A DNA stretch of 64,000 nucleotides from Glaciozyma antarctica PI12 (Eukaryota > Basidiomycota > Microbotryomycetes > Kriegeriales > Camptobasidiaceae), in contig KZ627161.1 in NCBI GenBank assembly GCA_002917775.1, positions 576,417 through 640,416 on the forward strand, read 5' to 3'. A program made the position numbers and the translations under genes. The first letter of the stretch is position 1; each line of letters starts with the position of its first letter. Below, in pieces: positions 33,809-46,449 of this stretch. The notes beneath the pieces are model-generated. The model saw nothing but the letters and a program-made list of their open reading frames with translations. It searched no databases and was not told where the DNA came from.

Positions 33809-35821
33809 ATGTCGGACTCTACTCCCATTGACGTGCTCATGTGAGCTTCCCTATTCACTCCTTGTGAAGCCCGCTGACTCCCCCTCTGTCCGGCAGCATC
33901 GGCTTTGGAGCTCGTTCGTTCCTCCCCGCCTCCCCGCCTTTCCAGCTCATCTAACGCTTCCCTCACACAGTCGGCACGATCTATGGCTACATCCTCTCGC
34001 AGAACGCCAATGTTCGTGTCACCGCCGTTGCACGGAGCTCGTACGACGCCATGAGCAAGGGTATCAGGATTGAGAGCGACAAGTTTGGACTCATCGAGAG
34101 CTGGAAGCCGTGGAGGCTAGTGCGGGATGCGGAGGAGGCGAACGACCGGCCGTACCAGTACATTGTGAGTCCAGGGAGCTCGCCTTTTGGACCGGGAGAG
34201 GACGCGCGGCGTTGAGTGGGACGGCACGGGTGCTGACGGTCGTTCGTGCTAGATTGGCTGCTTCAAGTGCCTGCCGGACCTCCTGCCTTCAGCAGCGGTG
34301 CTCGCGCCGTTCTTGGAGGGCGTCCACGCAAAGAAGGACGCAGACGGACTCGACGCGGGCCCTGCTGTCGTCCTCATCCAGTGCGTCCTTTGTTCCGCAC
34401 TTCTCGGCCAGGTACTGACGTTCCTGACTTCAGGAACGGCATTGGAATCGAGCACCCCGTCCAGGTCGCCTACCCCAGCACACCGATTATCTCCGTCGTT
34501 GCCTGGATCGTGAGCTGCCGTCCTCTCCCCGCACAACGTGGAAGCTAACCCCTTCGTCGCAGGGCGCCAACCTCCTCCCCAACGCGGTCGTCACGCACGG
34601 AATGCTCGAGAATCTCGTCATTGGTCTCTACCTCGGAGAGGGCGGCGACGCTCAGTCGGTGCTGTCCGAGGAATTCGGAGACCCGGCGGGATACAAGGCG
34701 CTTGGAGGCGAGGAGCGCAAGGCTGAGGGATGGAGGAGGACGAGGAATTTTGAGTCGCTGTTGAGGAATGGTGGAGGAGGGGTTGAGGTCGTCGACGATA
34801 TACAAGTCAAGAGGTGCGTTGGGGTGTCGTCGCTCGCTGCTTCGGTTGCTAATCTTTTAATCAGGTACGAGAAGAATATCTGGAACGCCGCCTGGTCGTC
34901 CATGTGTGTACGTAGTCCTCTGAAGTACGCCGGCGTCGCTGCTGATTCTTCGGAACGTGCAGACCCTGTCGCGCGCCCCCTTGTCGGCGGTCGTCGCACC
35001 GGCCGTCTTGCCCTACACTCTCGCGGTGACGCGGCGAATCATGTTGGAGGTCCTCTATGTCGCTCGCGAGTGGTGCGTCGTTTTTCTACTTCGGCGTTGT
35101 TGAACAGAACTGACTCCAAGTAGGGGTTACTCTGAAGAGGTTCTGCCCATGGCGTACATCGATGCCGGTGCGTTTTCTGTCTTTGCGTTCTCGTGGGCGT
35201 GTTGCTGACCACACACTGCGAATAGTTATCAAGATCACCATTCAGAATTACCAAACCAAATCGACCTCAATCGCTCAGACTCCCGGCACTCCCTTCGCTC
35301 GAGGCGACGCGTTCGGTGGTTACGGGTTCCCCAGCTCAGGTTCCGAGGCACCTACTTCAAACGGCGTATCCGCCTTCAAGCCATCTATGCTGCTAGACAT
35401 CGAGGCTGGACGTCCTTGCGAGCTCGAACCCATGTTCGTCCTCTCTCTCGCATCCTTTGCCCCGTCGCTGACTCCTCTTTAGCATCGGATCTCTCCTCGA
35501 CCGCGCCCGCGCCAAGGGCATCGAAACCCCCCGTCTGGATATGGTCTACGCGAGTCTCAAGGTGTACCAGGACAGCGCCGTCGCGCGCTCCTCTCAGTCG
35601 GCGACGTACAAGGACCACATCGCCGCCTGGTACTTGCGCAAGCCTGCTGTTGGAGGAGTCGGACTGGCGGGGAGGAAGCAGTGGGAGCGTGCAATTCGGT
35701 TGGCGGAGGCGGAGAAGGCGAACGGAAAGAAGGTGAGTTTGCGCTCGATTGCGAAGGTGCAGTTTGCTGATGCTGCTCGCAGGTCACTGGAGCTCCTGTC
35801 AAGGTCGATGATAACGAGTAA
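33809..35821 (+). CDS. Ketopantoate reductase (ApbA/PanE) family protein
   Basis: Starts MSDSTPIDVLIIGFGALGTI after splicing two introns inside the first 15 codons; GFGALG is the NADPH-binding GxGxxG motif. Then VRVTAVARSSYDAMSKGIRI, VVLIQNGIGIEHPV (the PanE Q-N-G-I/V-G motif), IISVVAWIGANLLPNAVVTH, KNIWNAAWSSMCTLSRAP and AGRPCELEPIIGSLLDRARA (the C-terminal domain motif E-L-x-x-I). This is the 2-dehydropantoate 2-reductase superfamily; many fungal paralogues act on other substrates, so a pantothenate role is unproved. It carries a serine-rich insert before the C-terminal domain and about ten introns. Stop TAA at 35821. Confidence 0.85.
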
Positions 35822-36369
35822 ACGGTCTCGATGAGCTGAAAATGAAGAATGTATCATATCGGAGGGAGACCTTGAACCTCTGCCTGAGTCGGGAGGAAGA
35901 GCGCAGCCAAAGCACGCTCTGACCCTCTCTCAGTCTGAAACTTTCTCTCGCTTTGAGGGCGCTCGACTTCTTTCCGCTGAATCCATCGTACCAGCTACAA
36001 GACGCCTGGTACGTCCCTTTCTGCACCGTTCAACGCCACTAGCTGACGAAGAGCCCGCAGGTGCGCCCCTCGCGCCTCAAGTCCTGCGCTGCGCTACGAC
36101 CTACTTCTCTCCCCCTGTTCTATACACCAGTGAGTAGACTCCTGCCAGCTAAGAGGAGGGAGCTAACAGGACGCCACGCAGTGTTCGAACGTCGCAAGGC
36201 CGACTCACGAGGCATCGCCAGCACCTCCTTCCTCAATCTCAACCTCTCTGCCGCTTCTCTCCACGATCCTCCAACTCCCTCCTCCCCTAGTCGCGCCCGA
36301 TCCACGAGCCGGTCCAGAGCTACCAAGCGACAAGTCACGTTCGACATATCGGCCCCTCTCGAGAACCCG
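35822..36369 (+). other. Upstream exons / leader of the disordered-protein gene
   Basis: This 548-bp stretch has clear splice signals: a donor GTACGTCCC near 36009 with acceptor CCCGCAG at 36060, and a donor GTGAGTAG near 36130 with acceptor ACGCAG near 36180. The open frame continues upstream of the first ATG at 36370, so these exons may be 5' UTR or may code an N-terminus with a start I could not identify. Confidence 0.45.
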
Positions 36370-39300
36370 ATGCTCGGCACAGCTCCTCCCCCCGACTCTC
36401 TTCCCCCACCTCCTCCGCCCTCCTCAGCCAACGCCAAGGTCTTCCCCTGGATGATCCCCCGTCCGCCAGATCCGCACCGCATCGCCCAACCACCGCCACT
36501 CCTCCCGCCGGCCTCCGCAGCTTTCCGACCTCCCCTCCTCCCCTCCCAACCTTTTCGCTCACCAGCCTTCGTCTCTCCTCATCCTTACGGCGCAACCCGC
36601 TCTCCGACTCTCCCACCTACTCCGGCCCGCTTTCGTCGCGCAAGTCTCGAGCCTCTCCCTTCCCCAAGAGTCGAGCACGGCTTCGCGATGGGAGAGGGAA
36701 GGATGTCGCTACCTCCCTCTCCCAGTGCGGACGCCTATGGAGGGATTCAGGAGAGGCCAACGAGGGAGCCGAGTCGAGGCTGGGCTACTCGAAGCGGGAT
36801 GGGGAGGCGAGATGGTCTTCCTGCGAGTCCGTCGGCGACGCGTGCGACGCGCAAGGAAGCGGCGGAATCGCTTCATTCACGCGAAGCGTCGGGGTCGGCA
36901 GAGACGGGGGGAACGATGAGCAGCAGTGGGACGGGTGGAGCGCCGTCGACGGTTCCTACCTCCGTTGCGGTGAGCGAGCGAGGGAGGGCAGGTTACGGAG
37001 GAGCGTGGTGGTCCTCGCGTGAGAAGGAGGAGACGGGGGAGGAGCGATTGAGAGGTGGTATCATGGAACGGGGAAGGGGACACGTCGAGTTCGAGCAGCG
37101 TGAGCATGCGCGAGGAGGGAGTGTGGAGGGGGCTTTTGCTGCGGCTGGTCCGTCGTCGGAGCTGCCAACGCTCTCCAACTTTCCCCTTCCCCCACCTCGC
37201 CCTCAGCTTCGAGAATCGTCGATTCCCATTCCCACCAGCACGCCTCGAACCCCCGTCGTCCAACCTTCCGTCCGGTCGCCTTTCGATTCGAAGGTCACGT
37301 TCGGCGTCGGCTCGTCGTCGCGAGATCCTCTGCGAGGAAGGTCGGGCTGGGATACGGACGACGAGGGGGAGACTAAGGCTCGGAAGAAGGCGCAGAAGGA
37401 GCGGGAGAAACGGGCGAAGGAGGAGAAGAAGCGGAGGAAGAAGGGGGAGCCGCAGGAGGAGACGGAAGTTCCTCAGCTCCCGGAGATGGAGAAGTTGATC
37501 GCGGCGGGGCCGAGGTTCTCAGTGGGGACAGTCGTGCAGGAGATGACAACCGCGGCGATGAATAAGATTGACAAGGTGTGTTCGCGCGGTCGTCTCGCGT
37601 TCGACGAGCTTTGCTAACCTCGTTCCTCAGCCCTTCGAAATCCCTCCTCCGCCACCTCCGAAGCCTTCGGGCAGCACCCTTCCTGCCTCCGAGCCGCTTT
37701 TCCAGCTCCGCGACGAAGTCCATGATCTCCTCGCCTCCTCTCGACACCGCGAACCGCCCAGACCCAAGAAGGGCGTCTTTCGCCACCTCTTCGGCACAAG
37801 GGACAAGACCTCGACCGCTCCGCCCACCTCCTTCGAACGAACCGCTGGAGATTCACGTCAGCACAGCGACCCCGAACATCCCGCCTACCAGCCCGCCCCG
37901 ATGAGCACTCGAAGGCCCGCCAACAGGCTTCGCAAGCACAAGCCGCCTCCTATCCAGACGAAGGAGTCGAGTCGTTCAGCTCAGCTTCGAGCGGCGCAGA
38001 GCTCCCCAGAACCATCGCCACTTCGTCCTCCTCCGGGTCCGCGAGCTCCGCATGGCGTTGGAGCCGGCGAGGACAGTCCGGATCCGATTCGAGGTGGCAT
38101 CTACGATTCCGCCTGGGGACGCCAGCATGGCTACGTCGGACGATCGGCGGAGCCGTTCGCCAGTATCAACTCGAACTGGACGTCCTCGAAACCTCGCCAG
38201 GCACCTTCTTCCCGCCCTCTCTCGCCGACAGCTCCCTTCCCCACGCACATCTTCGATCCTCCTCCGACCGCGCTTCATCCTATCATCGCCGACCTCCCTA
38301 TTGACAGGCGCCTTCGATCGAGGAGAGCGGAGAAGCGGAACGGCGGGCAGGTCAGGCGGGAGAGGATCGCGGATTGGCTGGTCGCCGTCGAGGAGCCGTC
38401 GCAGGAACGACCGGCAGAGCTGCCTGCACCGGTCGCAGCCGACTACCCGTTCCCGACAAGGATCGTATTCGATGGAGGGACGGCTAGAGAGGCGTCGACG
38501 AGCGGAATGGGAGGGCGAGACGAGGGTTCGGCGCAGAACGACGCTCCGCTCGAGTCGCGGCGCTTTCGCGCAGCTCCTTCGTCCTCCCTCGTCCCCAGCT
38601 CTCCTTCGCACCTTCCTACCTTCCACAAAATGAAGCCGTCGCTCTCTCAGCTCGACTTCGACGAGTTCCCGGACGTCCCTCGCACACCCTCTTTCGACTA
38701 CTCTCCTTCGCGACTCGACCCCAGCGCGATGACGCCGGGTCGAGTCTCGCCCTTCCCCTCGTCTCCCACCCATTTCCTTTCTCCCTCGAACCTCCCTCGA
38801 ACGCCTGCGCCAGCTGCACCTCCCCAAGAAGCCCTTCCCATTCTCGACTCTTCGATTCTCCAGCCTCCTCCATTTCGAACGGAATCGAACCTTCGCGCGA
38901 AGGAGCGAACCGAGCAAGTTCAGGAGAGCGGCTCGCTCGACTCGCCCGCCGAGTCTTCGTGGCGGGGCGAGCAGGACGACAGGACGCGAAGCGGGGTCGA
39001 CGTTCCTCTTCGCACGTACAAGCACTCGGCGGCCTCCGATCCCCAAAGCATCGGAACGAGCTACTCGAGCGGCTTCACCATCTCGTCAACCGAGGACGAC
39101 CTCCTCCTCTTCTACCCTCCCGAACCCGATCGTCCTCTCCGCCCTCGCGCCGCACCAGCCTACACTCGTCCCTCGCCGCACGAACCACGACCTCGGCTCG
39201 CTCCGTCCTTTGACGAGGACGACGACGTTCGGAGGGCTCAGCGAGCGGTTCGACGCACGGCGTCGTTGGTCAAGAGGGGACCTCAGGCGGAGTTGACCGC

Positions 39301-39433
39301 GATGTCCGAGGTGGGGGAAGGCGAGGAGAGGAGCGAGGAGGAGAGGGTGGGATTCGAGGAGCAGGCGGGCAGGAGGATGCTGAAGCCCGGTGAGGCGACG
39401 GCGCTCAGGTCGAGGCTGATGAAGAGCGCGTAG
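36370..39433 (+). CDS. Large proline/serine-rich disordered protein, unknown
   Basis: I do not recognise a family. The first ATG in the long frame is at 36370 (MLGTAPPPDS), but the frame is open from 36061 and spliced leader exons exist, so the true start may be earlier (see TSFLNLNLSAASLHDPPTPS and TKRQVTFDISAPLE). The protein of about 990 residues is almost wholly low-complexity: proline stretches, SPTLPPTP-type motifs, a basic coiled-coil-like patch (ARKKAQKEREKRAKEEKKRR) and a short helical segment PEMEKLIAAGPRFSVGTVVQ. One intron (about 37577-37629) joins KIDK to PFEIPPPPPPKP. The last 60 residues (RRAQRAVRRTASLVKRGPQA, GRRMLKPGEATALRSRLMKS) are more ordered and may be a docking tail. 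It could be a polarity or cytoskeletal scaffold; that is a guess. Confidence 0.65.
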
Positions 39434-39831
39434 TTGTTGTCGTTCTCTCTCCCCTCTGCCCTCCTCTGCCCTCTCCCCCAGCCTTGCTAGACGCGTCGTT
39501 CCTCGTCGTTCCCGTGGATTTGTCAATCCAACGCGCTAGCCGCAATGAGATCAAATGTTTTCGTTTGAGCGACAGCCTACAGGTTTTTTTCGTTGTAAGG
39601 CCCTTTGGAAGGAGCAGAGTAGTCGCGGAGATATGCTGAGAGAGAGGAACGAAAGTGCAGGTCGACCAAGTCCTCGGAGCGGAGTGTTGGTTTCTCTCTC
39701 TCGAAAACCATGTTGTTCTTTCGCTCCCCGGTGCCCTCGTGGCACGTTCTTAGCGCCCGCTGTCTGCACACGAGCTCTCGCGTTCCCTCCTTCTCCCTCC
39801 TTCTCCTCCTTCTCGCGCCGGCCTCTCCTGG
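39434..39831 (+). other. Intergenic / leader region
   Basis: The 398 bp between the disordered-protein stop and the next chosen start include an ATG at 39710 whose frame encodes a hydrophobic stretch (FSLLLLLLAPASPG) suited to a signal peptide. It is not in frame with the following coding exon. Either an unseen splice or an indel joins them, or this is untranslated. Confidence 0.4.
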
Positions 39832-41835
39832 ATGCTTCGTAGGCGTGGCTCGGCACACGCGCTGGAGGAACGCACGCCTCACCTTCAGAGCACGTTGGAC
39901 GTCAACCAGCTCTTCGCTCAGGAGGTTGCGGTCGTCGAAGGCCCGCGGGAGCTCATCAGGCGTTGGGCGAGTGACGCTAGGGAGGTGCTGCAGCCGCGAG
40001 GACTGGGAGACTTGGTTGGCACCGCCAGAGGGATTGCGGGAGACGCGATCACGGGGTTCAGGACCTGCCTTGCTGGAGTTGTGAGTCCAGCATGGAGACG
40101 GAGCGAACGAACGTGGAGCTGACTGCCTTTCCTGCGAACAGGGAGACTGTCCAGCTGCCGAGGTAGGAAGCACTACACGAGGTATCGCTACGCCGGGGAC
40201 GAGCACTACTGCACGCGGAATTGCTTCTCAAACCCCCTACACTCCTCCTGCCGCGGTCGTGCCTTCACCGTCGCCCTCTCCTCTCGCGTCCAGCCCCCGC
40301 GCCGACCCTCCCGTCGTCGAAACTCCTGTCAACACTCCCGTCGACAACGCTCCACCACCTTCAGACGCGCCGGCAGCCACCAATGGAGGGTCGTCGGGGA
40401 ATGGAGGGTCCGGAGGGAGCGAGAGCGAGAACGGGAACGACAACGCTGCAGGTTCGGGCGCGAGCTCCCCACAGCCAGGTGCGTTCACTCCCGTTTCTTC
40501 CCCGAAACAGCAATTGATTAGCCCCTGTTCGCAGTCGCCGTCGTCGCCATCACTTCTCGCGTCGGCGGACATAATTTCGTCTCGACGCAGACCGTGACGG
40601 GATATGCTGCCATCGCTTCCGCCTCCTCCGTCGCTTCGGTCGCCTCTCGTTCCTCAGCACTCGCCGAAGCAGTCTCTTACCTCTCCCAAGGCGCCGCAGT
40701 CACCCTCACCGATGCCCAGGGCTCCCCCGTCGTCCTTTCTGGCACCGCCGCCGCTGCCTCCCTCGCCTCCTCCCTCTCCGCATTCCTCACCGCCAATTCC
40801 CCACTTCCGACGGACGTTGGATCAGCCACGGTTTCGCAGCGAAGGACGTTGCCGGGCTTTCGCCCGGAGGCTACCGCGACGGCGAGAGCCGCAGGGGCGT
40901 CCGCAGATGGAGATGGGAATGGTGGGAAGAGCGTCGTAGGACCTGTCGTTGGTGCGCTGGTCGGCGTGCTGGTCCTAGCAGCGGGACTTTTGTTCTTATT
41001 TATTCGAAGGCGGAGACGCACAACCGCGAGACAGACGCGTTCGTCCTCTTTTTCTCCCTTTCGCTCCCGAATCTCTGACCGAATCAATCTACCTGCAGTC
41101 GAATCCAACTCTCACCTGGACTCCGACCGAACTCCGTCTCCCATCTTCGCCGGCTTCCCCATCACCTTCGCTTCTGGAGCTCCCATCTCCCCCTCGACTC
41201 CGTACCCCTCCTCTCCCCTTCCCGCCACATCCATCACTCCCCCTTCCCCAGCCCGCCTCAATCGCACCGCCCTCACGTCTTTCGCCAGCCTCTCTCGCGG
41301 AAGCAGGCAAGACAATGTCTTCCAGCCGAGCGTCTTCGCCGACGGTTACGCGCGCCATCGCCCTCCCTCTCCAACCTACTCGTCAGAGGACCTCCTTGGC
41401 ATCAATTACGACGGCGACGCTACCGTTATCGATGACCCTTTCCGCCGTTCCTACCTCCTCGCCAACTCCTACATTCCTCCCCCTCGGCCCGCGAGCGCAG
41501 GATCACACCTCCTTCCCTACGACACCGACCTCCCGCTCGACGCTGGGCTCTACTCACCACGAGAATCGCTCATGTCGGCGTCGGAAGCAAAGCGAGACAG
41601 CTGCGCGTCCTCCTTCGCCGACGACTCGAGCGACCTCGACCCATTCCGAGACTCGCTGCCGACCGGAACGAGGACGGGGAGGCCAGTATCACGCTCGCCT
41701 ATGGATTTGCGCGCGAGGCTCGCGAGGATGTCGCAGGCGTCGAGGATGTCAGAGGGGTCTTCGCAAGTCGGTGGATCATCCGTAGCTGGAACGTCCATAC
41801 TCGACTTTGACTGGCCAGAACCGCCTGCTTCTTAG
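39832..41835 (+). CDS. Single-pass membrane protein with S/T-rich ectodomain
   Basis: No family is certain. From the ATG at 39832 the protein reads RTPHLQSTLDVNQLFAQEVA, a cysteine-bearing segment (FRTCLAGV/GDCPAAEV), then a P/S/T-rich stalk (VETPVNTPVDNAPPPSDAPA), a conserved-looking block (ITSRVGGHNFVSTQTVTGYA) and an alanine/serine-rich stretch. One transmembrane helix follows (VVGPVVGALVGVLVLAAGLL) with a stop-transfer RRRRR and a long serine-rich cytosolic tail ending DFDWPEPPAS. This layout resembles fungal wall-stress sensors or Axl2/Skg6-like proteins, but only in topology. A signal peptide should exist upstream; see the hydrophobic stretch near 39800. Introns: about 40081-40140 and 40481-40535. 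Confidence 0.65.
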
Positions 41836-41898
41836 ATACCCTCTCCCCTCACTCATTAGTTTTGCTACAAGAAGGAATGCTCGTTGTTACATGCATGT

Positions 41899-44800
41899 TC
41901 AAGCCTGCTTTGTCCGATACGAGAGAACAACATCCCCACCGCTCTTCCAATAGTACGCCCGCACCGTTCCCAACTGCATCGACATCGGCAACACGGTGTC
42001 GCCGCAGAGGATCTCAATCTGGTCGAGATCAAAGTCGTTCGCGGGGACCTGACCCGCGATCGCCGACGATCCTGCTGGAACGACGATGGGAGTCCCTCCG
42101 TCTTGCGAGGCGCCGGAGATGCTGGGAGCGCGACTAGATTGGTGGAGATCCAGCTTGTCGGCGATGTAGTAGGCGACCTTTGCGATGCGCAGACTGCGGT
42201 TGGCGGTGAGGCGAGCGTTCCTGCCGAGCGAGAAGCATCAGGTCGACATTCGTTAAGAGGTAGCGAAGAAATACTCACGCGTTCGGAATCTCGGGAAGCC
42301 CAGCTCTGACCGAGTCGATCCAGGGCGCGACGAGGAATGACTGCAAGCGAATCATAGTCAGTACTGGTCGTCGCAGAACTCGGCGCGCGAGAGGAGCTCA
42401 CCACTTTGACAGGGTCCTTGTTCGCGGTACGATTGCCGACGAGGAAGTCGAGCAGCCATTGAGGAGCCTTCTCCTCGATAACCTGCATATCCGAGCGACC
42501 AGTCCCGACGAGTCCGCGATACGTGACCGACCAGGCGTCGGCCTTCTCCTCCGAGATGATAATCGCCATGTTCTCGCAGTAGTGCAGCTTCGGCGCTTCC
42601 GAGAGAGGGCAGGGCGTGACGGGATGAGCGAAGACGGCTTCGAGGATTCGATGCTGCTGTTGCTCTTCGACGGTGCGGAACTGCGTCCAGCAAGCATTAG
42701 CGATAGCCGAAGGCAGATAACGAAAGCGAACGCACAATCTTCTCCTCGGTAGAAGCTTGCTGAGTCGCCACAGTTGCGATCGACAGTGAATCCGCGGCGT
42801 CGCCCGCCGCTGGGCGCTTCGTCGACCCCTTCCCAAGCAGCCGAAGCCTCCCCATGAGCGTCCCACTTCCACCCGGCGTGGGCAGCAAAGCGGGGGGGCC
42901 GGCAGAGGGGACGGGCTCCGACGGGGCTGGGAGGAGGGAGAAGTAGTCCCCCTCGCCTCGAGTTCCCGTCGGCGTCCTGGTTCCCGTCGGAGTCGCAGGA
43001 GTTTGGAGATCGGGAAGGGGGTCGCGAAGTCGGGGAGTCCCGCTTGGGGATTGAGGGATGGGAGTCAAGTCGAAAAGAGAGGCTCGAGGCGAGCTGCCGA
43101 TTGAGGGCGGAGGGAGGTAGGGGAGGAGAGCCTTGCTGAGTGCAGGCGTGGCGAGAGCGATCGTCATGCCTGGCGTTTTCGGTTGGCGAGACGGGGAAGG
43201 TCGAGAGACGTCGGCGAGGGAGATGAAGGTCGGTCCTGGGCGGAGGTTCGAGGATTCGGAAACTGGAGGTGCGCCGTTGAAAGAGCGAGCTTCGACTTCG
43301 GCTTCGATGAAATCCTGCGAGCGGCGTCGTCAGAGGCAGTCGCGACGAGGAAGTAGACTTGGTCTCACGTTGAAGAGGTTTCGAAGAACCCATTTGCCGA
43401 GCGAGAAGCGGAGCTCGTGCGAGAAAGTGGCCGATGGCAGATGAGCTTCATCCGCGTAGACCTGCGAAATCGCCCTCTCGTCAGCTGCGTCCGTTTGGCA
43501 AGCTCAAGACACTCACCTCAGCATCAAAGACTCGACCCTCCTCGAGATGAACCGTCAGAGCCCCGGTCCTCGTCGTGCACGAACACCACGTCGCAATCGA
43601 CACCTCCCCCTCGATCCGGTCCTTCACAAACTCGAGCACGTCCCGACTCTCCTCCGCCGCCGACCTCCCACTCCCGCTCCCATTCTCGCTCGGCGCAGAG
43701 AACGCTTCCGATGGTCTGCGCGTTTGCGCGACGAGCTCTGCGGGCGCAAACACGCCCAGGCAGCGCCCTTCGACGATGTCCCACAGCGCGACTTCGCCCA
43801 GCGTGTTGATCGAAAGGACGTGTCGGCGGTCGTTGAGCAGCTCGCAGCGCATGAGGCCGTGTCCTCCGACGATGGTGTCGTCTGGCGCCGAGCGAAGAGG
43901 CGTCGCCTCGCTAGCGGCTTCTCGCTCGAGGTACTCGCGGCGAGCGATGCTGGCGGCCTGCGCCTCGGGATCGGGAGCCATGTCGTTGACGCTATGAGGG
44001 CGGCGGTAAAAGAATGGGGAGGTCGACATGGAGGGGCGGGAGGCGCTGCTGCCGAAAGCTTGCGAAGCCGAGACGAGGGAGATGGTCGAGTAAATGGTGG
44101 AGGTCTCGGGGTCGCGTGGGCGAGTGGAGAAGGTGGGAGCGAAGTAGGGGTCGTCGGGGGAGGTGAGGGGGACGAGAGAGTCGTAGGGGATTTCGAAGAG
44201 AGCTGCCGATCCCGTCTCGGTAAGTGTCGGAGGATTGTTCGAGGAGAAGCGGGCGGAATAAGGGGAGGCCATCGTTTCGAGGGGAGTGCGGAAGGCGCGG
44301 AGTGTTGGCGCTGCGTTGACGGAGGGTCGAGTTCGGAGGGAGGAAGGTCGACCGGTGTTGAACTGAGGTACCGCTGAAGGACCGGTAGCGAGACGCGGGG
44401 TCGGCGTCGAGGTCGTGCGAGAGAGGGAAGACGTCAAACCCTCGAGGAAGGTCACGCTCGGCAACCCCGACCGGTCCCTGTCGGTCCAGGATGAGCTGGA
44501 CACTCCCTCCTCCACCGGCGACAATTCGTCCGGCGGCGAAGGGAGGAAGTCGTCCGATTCGGCTTCCTGTAGGATCGTATCGATCCCAAACTCTTGCTGC
44601 CTCGACCTCAGTAGGATGGGACCTGCTCTTCGATTCCTCGGCACGACGTCCCTCCACCGCCTAACGCTGCTGCTGCCGCTCGCGCTCCACACCCAGCTGT
44701 CGTCCTGCGCGACGAGCTGCGTGATCCCCTCGCACCCGCCGTTCTCACCGCTCCCGTCCGGACCGTCGCGGGCGAGAACGATGCACTCTCCTTCGCCAGG

Positions 44801-46449
44801 GTCGCCCGTGCCTTCGAGGTCGATCTTGCAGATGTTGCCGCTGCGGTCGCCGGAATAGAAGATCTCCAGAGTCGGGTGCTGGGAGAAGAGGGACCAGACG
44901 GAGGACGAGTGGTGGCTGAAGGTGTGAAGGCACCGCTGGGCGGCGAGGGACCATAATTTGACGGTCGTGTCGGAGGAAGCCGAGAGGAGCTGTGGAACGA
45001 AGGGAACATAAGCACACAGACTAGTGCGAGAAGGAAGGTACGTACCCACTTGCCCTCCTCGTCCAGCAGTACTCCTCGAACGTTGTCGGTGTGCCCGCCC
45101 AGCCTGGCGACCTGCCGACGACTTCGCGGGTCCCAGACTCGAACGACTCGCTCCGGCGATCCAGCGGCGAGCAGTGATCCACAGGGCGTTGCGGAGATAG
45201 AGTAGACGGACGCAGGTGCGATGGCGAGCTCGACTGCAAAGTTGGCGGAATCAGTTGCGTGGCTCAATGACGGGAAGCGTATAGCCTCACCGACTGCCTT
45301 TGATCGGCCTTTCTCCGACATCCCCAGACGCTTGATTTTTCGGTCGAACCCTCCGCTCGCTACCCAGTTCGCCTCCCTCCTAAAGACGCAGGGCGAGTCA
45401 GCTTCACAGCATTCCCTCGGAATCAGAAAAGGACACACGCTCCGGCGAGGCAGCGGACGTAATCGCCGTGCCGTCCAATCTGCTTCGGCGTGACCTGCTC
45501 TTCGTGGCTCGAATGAGGATTCCAGGCGAGGAGAAGGGAGTCGGAAGACGCGGAGACCACTGAAGAGGAAAGCTGAGTGAGCGAGGGCGTCTGGAATGGC
45601 GGAAGGCTCGAAGCGCACGCGTTCGGTTGTAGTCGCAAAGGACGATGTCGTTCACCCACTGCAGCACACATCAGTTGGTGAATGAACACATCCGAATGAA
45701 GAACTCACGTCAGTGTGCGACTGGATACACTGGCGGAACTTGGCGCTCGGCGGAACTATCGACTTGACGCGCTCATCGTCGACCTCCCACTTCTCCTCCA
45801 GCGGAATCGGCTCCGGCTCCTCGGCCCTCGCACCTCTCCTCGCATCTGCAAAGCTGTTCCTCCTCCCACTCGCCGCGTCCGCCCTCAGCTTCCTCCTACT
45901 GCCAACCGAGACCCTTCTCGTCCCCAAATCATCCAAGTCGAGCGGATCGCTCGTCTCCCTCCTGAACCTCTGCTGAACCTCTTCGTCCGACCCCGACGAT
46001 TCCGAATCGTACGGCTCCTCCTCGACCAACGAACGCCCATACCGCCGTTTCCGTCGCTTGGTCGGCAAGTCGAGCTCCCACGCGCAGACGAGACCATCCC
46101 TCCCGCCCGTATAGAGGATCCCACCCGGAGCTGTCTCTCCCTCACTGTTCTTCCCACTCGTACCGGAGGAGAGAGCGGTCGAGAGATCGAGAGCGAGGGC
46201 CTGGACTGCGAGACGATGGCGCGGGTGGCCGCCTTGCTCCTGTGCGAATCGACCTAGTTTTGACGAGGAGCCAGTGGAGAGGGATGGATCGGAGGGGGGA
46301 GGAGCGCGTTGGGAGTAGAGAGGACCGGTTTGGCCTCTGCGATTGATGCCAGCCGGGGGAAGGGAGAGGGTCGGTGGGAGGGAGGAGGGAGGGGGGAGGA
46401 CGTAGCTAATCTTGCGAGGATGAGGAGGGGGGAGAGGAGTGACTGCCAT
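41899..46449 (-). CDS. WDR48/UAF1 homologue (WD40, deubiquitinase cofactor)
   Basis: Starts MAVTPLPPPHPRKISYVLPP; RKISYV matches the family N-terminus. WD40 repeats follow: GGILYTGGRDGLVCAWEL, WVNDIVLCDYNRT, SVYSISATPCGSLLAAGSPE, VVRVWDPRSRRQVARLGGHT, DNVRGVLLDEEGKW, LLSASSDTTVKLWSLAAQRC and IFYSGDRSGNICKIDL. After a long serine-rich insert come ELLNDRRHVLSINTLGEVAL and the C-terminal UBL-like domain (KLHYCENMAIIISEEKADAW ... LTANRSLRIAKVAYYIADKL ... VLSYRTKQA). In animals UAF1 activates USP1/USP12/USP46; S. pombe Bun107 does the same for Ubp9. The insert and acidic/basic loop in repeat 1 make it longer (about 1,300 residues) than animal versions. An upstream ATG at 46590 is followed by an intron and is probably a uORF. 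Confidence 0.87.
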
